Positions 6,387 to 7,352 of a stretch of DNA of 7,352 bases are shown here, piece by piece. Each line of letters begins with the position of its first letter. Positions within the stretch are counted from its first letter, which is position 1. A program made the translations under genes and the position numbers. The notes beneath the pieces were generated by a model. That model made no database searches. It was not told the origin of the DNA and was given only the letters and a program-made list of their open reading frames with translations. The stretch is taken from contig CAHJWV010000581.1 of the NCBI GenBank assembly GCA_903643055.1, positions 1 through 7,352 on the forward strand, written 5' to 3'. This DNA is from Burkholderiales bacterium (GTDB lineage Bacteria; Pseudomonadota; Gammaproteobacteria; Burkholderiales; Burkholderiaceae).

Positions 6387-6442
6387 GTATACAAAAAATC
6401 AAATAAGAAACGTCGAACAAGAAAAGTCAAACAAGCAGAGCC
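6387..6442. repeat. Four imperfect 14-bp tandem units before the DUF4142 gene
   Basis: Read on the plus strand the units are GTATACAAAAAATC, AAATAAGAAACGTC, GAACAAGAAAAGTC and AAACAAGCAGAGCC (6387-6400, 6401-6414, 6415-6428, 6429-6442). The middle two agree best, and the outer one toward 6442 matches its neighbour at 10 of 14 positions. The minus-strand consensus is roughly GACTTTTCTTGTTC. The array occupies exactly the core-promoter and leader region of the DUF4142 gene. The period is not a helical turn, so stacked binding sites would not all face one side. Confidence 0.5.
6401..6430 (-). promoter_or_regulatory. Putative sigma-70-type promoter of the DUF4142 gene
   Basis: On the minus strand TTGACT (6430-6425) and TTATTT (6406-6401) are 18 bp apart, about 29 bp upstream of the chosen ATG. 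The -35 box is close to consensus, the -10 box is poor. It is embedded in the 14-bp periodic repeat, so the match may partly come from the repeat itself. A -10-like TGTATA further down is an alternative. Confidence 0.33.
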
Positions 6443-6669
6443 TAACCGCAGCGTTGTACTTTGCGCTTTGCAATACTGCGATGCGCATTGCCGCTTTCAA
6501 TGAACTCGGCTTGCTCTCGTGGTTATCCGGTTTGTGCTTATCAGGCTTTGCGCCTGTCGATATCCGATGATTTATCACCTCGGAGCATGGCCGGCGGCCA
6601 CGATGGAGGGCCTTGCAGCAACTAAGAGCTAAGAGCGAAGCGCCAAGGACGAGTCCAGCGTGTCCGCGG

Positions 6670-7137
6670 TTAAAGGCTTGGCACCTTGGTGCGATGCCCG
6701 TTGTGCACCCGCCCATGCGAATTTCTCGCCTTTGCATCGCCAGTGCTGGAAGTCGACAAGCCTTTGAGAATTCCGCAGTCCTGCACCGCATGCGCTTCGG
6801 TGCACTGCCGGCGCAGGCGCGTCAACTCGGTCTCCAATGCCTGCAGTTCAGCGATGCGCTGCGCCACATGGCCGCGGTGTTCGTCCAGCAAGGCATTGAC
6901 GCCGGCGCAGTTGCGCTCGGGGTCGTCTTTGAAGCCGAGCAGCATGCGGATCTCATCCAGGCTCATGTCCAGCGAACGGCAGCGCCGGATGAAGGCCAGC
7001 CGCTCTGCGTGCTCCAACGTGTAGATGCGGTAATTGCCGCCGCTGCGCGGCGCATCCGGGATCAGCCGTTCGCGCTCATAGAAACGGATTGTCTCGATCG
7101 ACGAACCCGTTAGCTGCGCCAGTTCACCGATTTTCAT
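6670..7137 (-). CDS. cadR: Cd(II)/Pb(II)-responsive MerR-family regulator, CadR/PbrR type
   Basis: The 155-residue protein opens with the MerR helix-turn-helix and wing (MKIGELAQLTGSSIETIRFY, ERERLIP, GNYRIY), then FIRRCRSLDMSLDEIRMLL and the long dimer helix. The metal-binding cysteines are C77 (NC), C112 (RQC) and C121 (CGIL). The 35- and 9-residue spacing is, as I remember it, that of CadR and PbrR691. CNDxxR-like MerR mercury or CueR copper signatures are absent. The C-terminal tail has three histidines (SHGRVHNGH), as in CadR proteins with a His-rich tail. I chose the ATG at 7137; GAGAGGG lies about five bases upstream, while the GTG two codons earlier is less likely. It reads away from the metal-efflux gene at 7240 and should repress and, with metal, activate that promoter. 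Cd, Pb or Zn as the true inducer cannot be decided. Confidence 0.9.
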   Translation of the reverse strand: MKIGELAQLTGSSIETIRFYERERLIPDAPRSGGNYRIYTLEHAERLAFIRRCRSLDMSLDEIRMLLGFKDDPERNCAGVNALLDEHRGHVAQRIAELQALETELTRLRRQCTEAHAVQDCGILKGLSTSSTGDAKARNSHGRVHNGHRTKVPSL

Positions 7138-7178
7138 CTTCACCCTCTCGCGCCCATTGGTATTGGCATGGTCGTCGC

Positions 7179-7209
7179 TTGACTCTACACCGGCTACAGC
7201 GTTTGAAAT
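7179..7209 (+). promoter_or_regulatory. MerR-type promoter/operator with 19-bp spacer
   Basis: TTGACT (7179-7184) and TGAAAT (7204-7209) are separated by 19 bp, longer than the usual 17 and characteristic of promoters that MerR-family proteins activate by twisting the DNA. The spacer has a partial dyad (ACTCTACAC against GCTACAGCGT), near to the ACCCTATAG..CTACAGGGT operator type of CadR/PbrR. It lies between the cadR-like gene and the divergent gene at 7240 and most likely drives the latter. Confidence 0.7.
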
Positions 7210-7239
7210 GAAGTCTTCGAAGCCAGTCCTGTGAAGCCC

Positions 7240-7352
7240 ATGACCCGCCCGCTCGCATCCGCCGCCTTACCTGCTACCGCAACTGATCCAACCGCAGCGC
7301 CGCCCATCGCAGGCCCCTGCTCGGTGCAGGGCTGTGGCGCCTGCGAACCGTC
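7240..7352 (+). CDS. Start of a probable metal-efflux transporter (cut by window end)
   Basis: An ATG at 7240 opens a frame that runs off the window after 37 full codons. The first 25 residues are Ala/Pro/Thr-rich, followed by a Cys cluster CSVQGCGACEP, which fits an N-terminal soft-metal binding segment of a heavy-metal P-type ATPase or a cation diffusion facilitator. The transporter domain itself is not in the window, so the family cannot be decided. It is placed about 30 bases after the MerR-type -10 box. The only ribosome binding site is weak (GTGAAG). Divergence from a CadR-like gene and the 19-bp spacer promoter are the main reason for the call. Confidence 0.6.
   Translation, partial: MTRPLASAALPATATDPTAAPPIAGPCSVQGCGACEP

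Noticed and set aside
6399..6791. Minus-strand open frame of 130 codons with a Cys/Leu stretch and KPDKHKPDNHESKP
   Set aside because: It overlaps the cadR-like gene by over 100 bp and runs into the DUF4142 promoter; no ribosome binding site and mixed composition. Most likely chance.
7208..7234. Eight-codon frame (MKSSKPVL) before the efflux gene, a possible leader peptide
   Set aside because: Its ATG overlaps the -10 box of the MerR-type promoter, so it would lie upstream of the transcript start.

Overview
The window looks like a chromosomal accessory or stress region from a proteobacterium. A betaproteobacterium of the Burkholderiales type is my best guess, inferred from the H-NS-like protein, the CadR/PbrR-type MerR regulator, the low-affinity iron permease pair and the moderately GC-rich codon use. 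I see no rRNA, tRNA, CRISPR array, transposase or integrase.

Layout. Bases 1-508 hold the end of an unrecognised reading frame (open from the window edge to 200). It overlaps, at a TAATG junction, a 102-residue H-NS-like protein that has an oligomerisation-type N-terminal half but no visible DNA-binding motif. Bases 509-1077 hold no convincing intact gene, only short, frame-broken coding-like pieces on the minus strand. A candidate 37-residue small protein (1078-1191) lies just before a low-affinity iron permease family gene (1198-1743), which overlaps by ATGA a 77-residue two-helix membrane protein (1740-1973). From about 2016 to 6372 everything reads on the minus strand. In transcription order these are a DUF4142 periplasmic protein (6372-5851), a 345-bp non-coding gap, a zinc-dependent alcohol/formaldehyde dehydrogenase-like enzyme (5505-4336), a short DUF421/YetF membrane protein (4284-3823), a DUF1264 lipoprotein (3736-2912) and a DUF72 protein (2813-2016). 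The last four are spaced by 51, 86 and 98 bp and could be one transcript. Finally a CadR/PbrR-like regulator (7137-6670, minus) is divergent from a gene cut by the window end (from 7240, plus). Between them is a MerR-type promoter with TTGACT and TGAAAT separated by 19 bp.

How the genes may work together. The right end is a standard soft-metal (Cd/Pb/Zn) sensor and efflux pair. The middle block combines an aldehyde/alcohol dehydrogenase with envelope and stress-associated families of mostly unknown function (DUF4142, DUF421, DUF1264, DUF72). With the iron permease pair, the whole reads as a stress, detoxification and metal-homeostasis neighbourhood. No clearly new defence or mobile system is visible. 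The least explained items are the truncated H-NS-like protein with its coupled upstream frame, the lipoprotein form of DUF1264, the iron permease partner protein, and the 14-bp periodic repeat in front of the DUF4142 gene.
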